This document shows positions 5,812-5,859 of a DNA stretch of 5,859 bases, piece after piece. Position 1 is the first letter of the stretch; every line of letters begins with the position of its first letter. This DNA is from an uncultured Leucobacter sp. (GTDB taxonomy: Bacteria; Actinomycetota; Actinomycetes; Actinomycetales; Microbacteriaceae). The translations under genes were made by a program, and so were the position numbers. The stretch is taken from the NCBI GenBank assembly GCA_945952575.1, contig CAMFIY010000190.1:1-5859 (forward strand), given 5' to 3'. Below the pieces are notes generated by a model that saw nothing but the letters and a program-made list of their open reading frames with translations, did not search any database and was not told the DNA's origin.

Positions 5812-5859
5812 CTGTCTCTTATACACATCTGACGCTGCCGACGATCTTACGCGTGTAGA
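5812..5859. other. Sequencing adapter contamination (Illumina Nextera with i5 index)
   Basis: CTGTCTCTTATACACATCT (5812-5830) is the Nextera transposase mosaic end, and GACGCTGCCGACGA (5831-5844) is the rest of the read-2-side adapter. TCTTACGC (5845-5852) fits an eight-base i5 index; its complement GCGTAAGA matches the index known as S517. GTGTAGA (5853-5859) starts the P5 stem. This is synthetic sequence retained in the assembly, not biology. It truncates the permease gene and creates a false protein start reading MCIRDR on the minus strand. Confidence 0.97.

Noticed and set aside
5646..5828. 60-codon minus-strand frame beginning MCIRDR
   Set aside because: Its start codon lies inside Nextera adapter sequence and its remainder is out of frame with the permease tail, so it is an artefact.
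1..5859. tRNA, rRNA, CRISPR, insertion sequence or attachment site
   Set aside because: I saw no repeat-spacer pattern, transposase motif, terminal inverted repeats or tRNA-like cloverleaf on either strand.

Overview
The window looks like a short contig from a GC-rich actinobacterium. The reasons are the strong G/C bias at third codon positions, frequent GTG starts, tight GTGA gene overlaps and the protein sequences themselves. Microbacteriaceae (Leucobacter or Microbacterium type) is my best guess, but no marker gene fixes the taxon. Every convincing gene lies on the minus strand. The last 48 bases (5812-5859) are not genomic: they are Illumina Nextera adapter plus an i5 index, so the true sequence ends at about 5811.

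Read in the direction of transcription, the right-hand block (5811 to 1050) is a sugar-acid catabolic operon. It opens with the last 36 residues of a MalG-type carbohydrate ABC transporter permease, cut by the contig end. Then come a cytosolic alpha/beta-hydrolase esterase, a UxaE-type tagaturonate epimerase, an SDR-type D-mannonate oxidoreductase (fructuronate reductase) and an enolase-superfamily D-mannonate dehydratase (ManD). The last three follow reaction order: tagaturonate to fructuronate to mannonate to 2-keto-3-deoxygluconate. This lets a cell feed galacturonate into the glucuronate branch without the UxaB/UxaA pair. The esterase, UxaE and SDR genes are coupled by two GTGA overlaps, and all four complete genes of this block start with GTG. 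A 75-base gap with a stem-loop separates the SDR gene from manD.

The left-hand block (893 to 9) follows a 156-base spacer and looks like a separate transcription unit. It encodes a FrnE-like DsbA-family thioredoxin-fold protein whose CxxC site reads CPWW. Fifty-four bases downstream is an unannotated 50-residue peptide with a strong ribosome binding site, no Lys, Arg, His or aromatic residue, and a CC-GGS-CC tail. This pair is the least explained part of the window. The peptide could be a thiol/metal-binding tail protein or a precursor peptide; the sequence does not decide.
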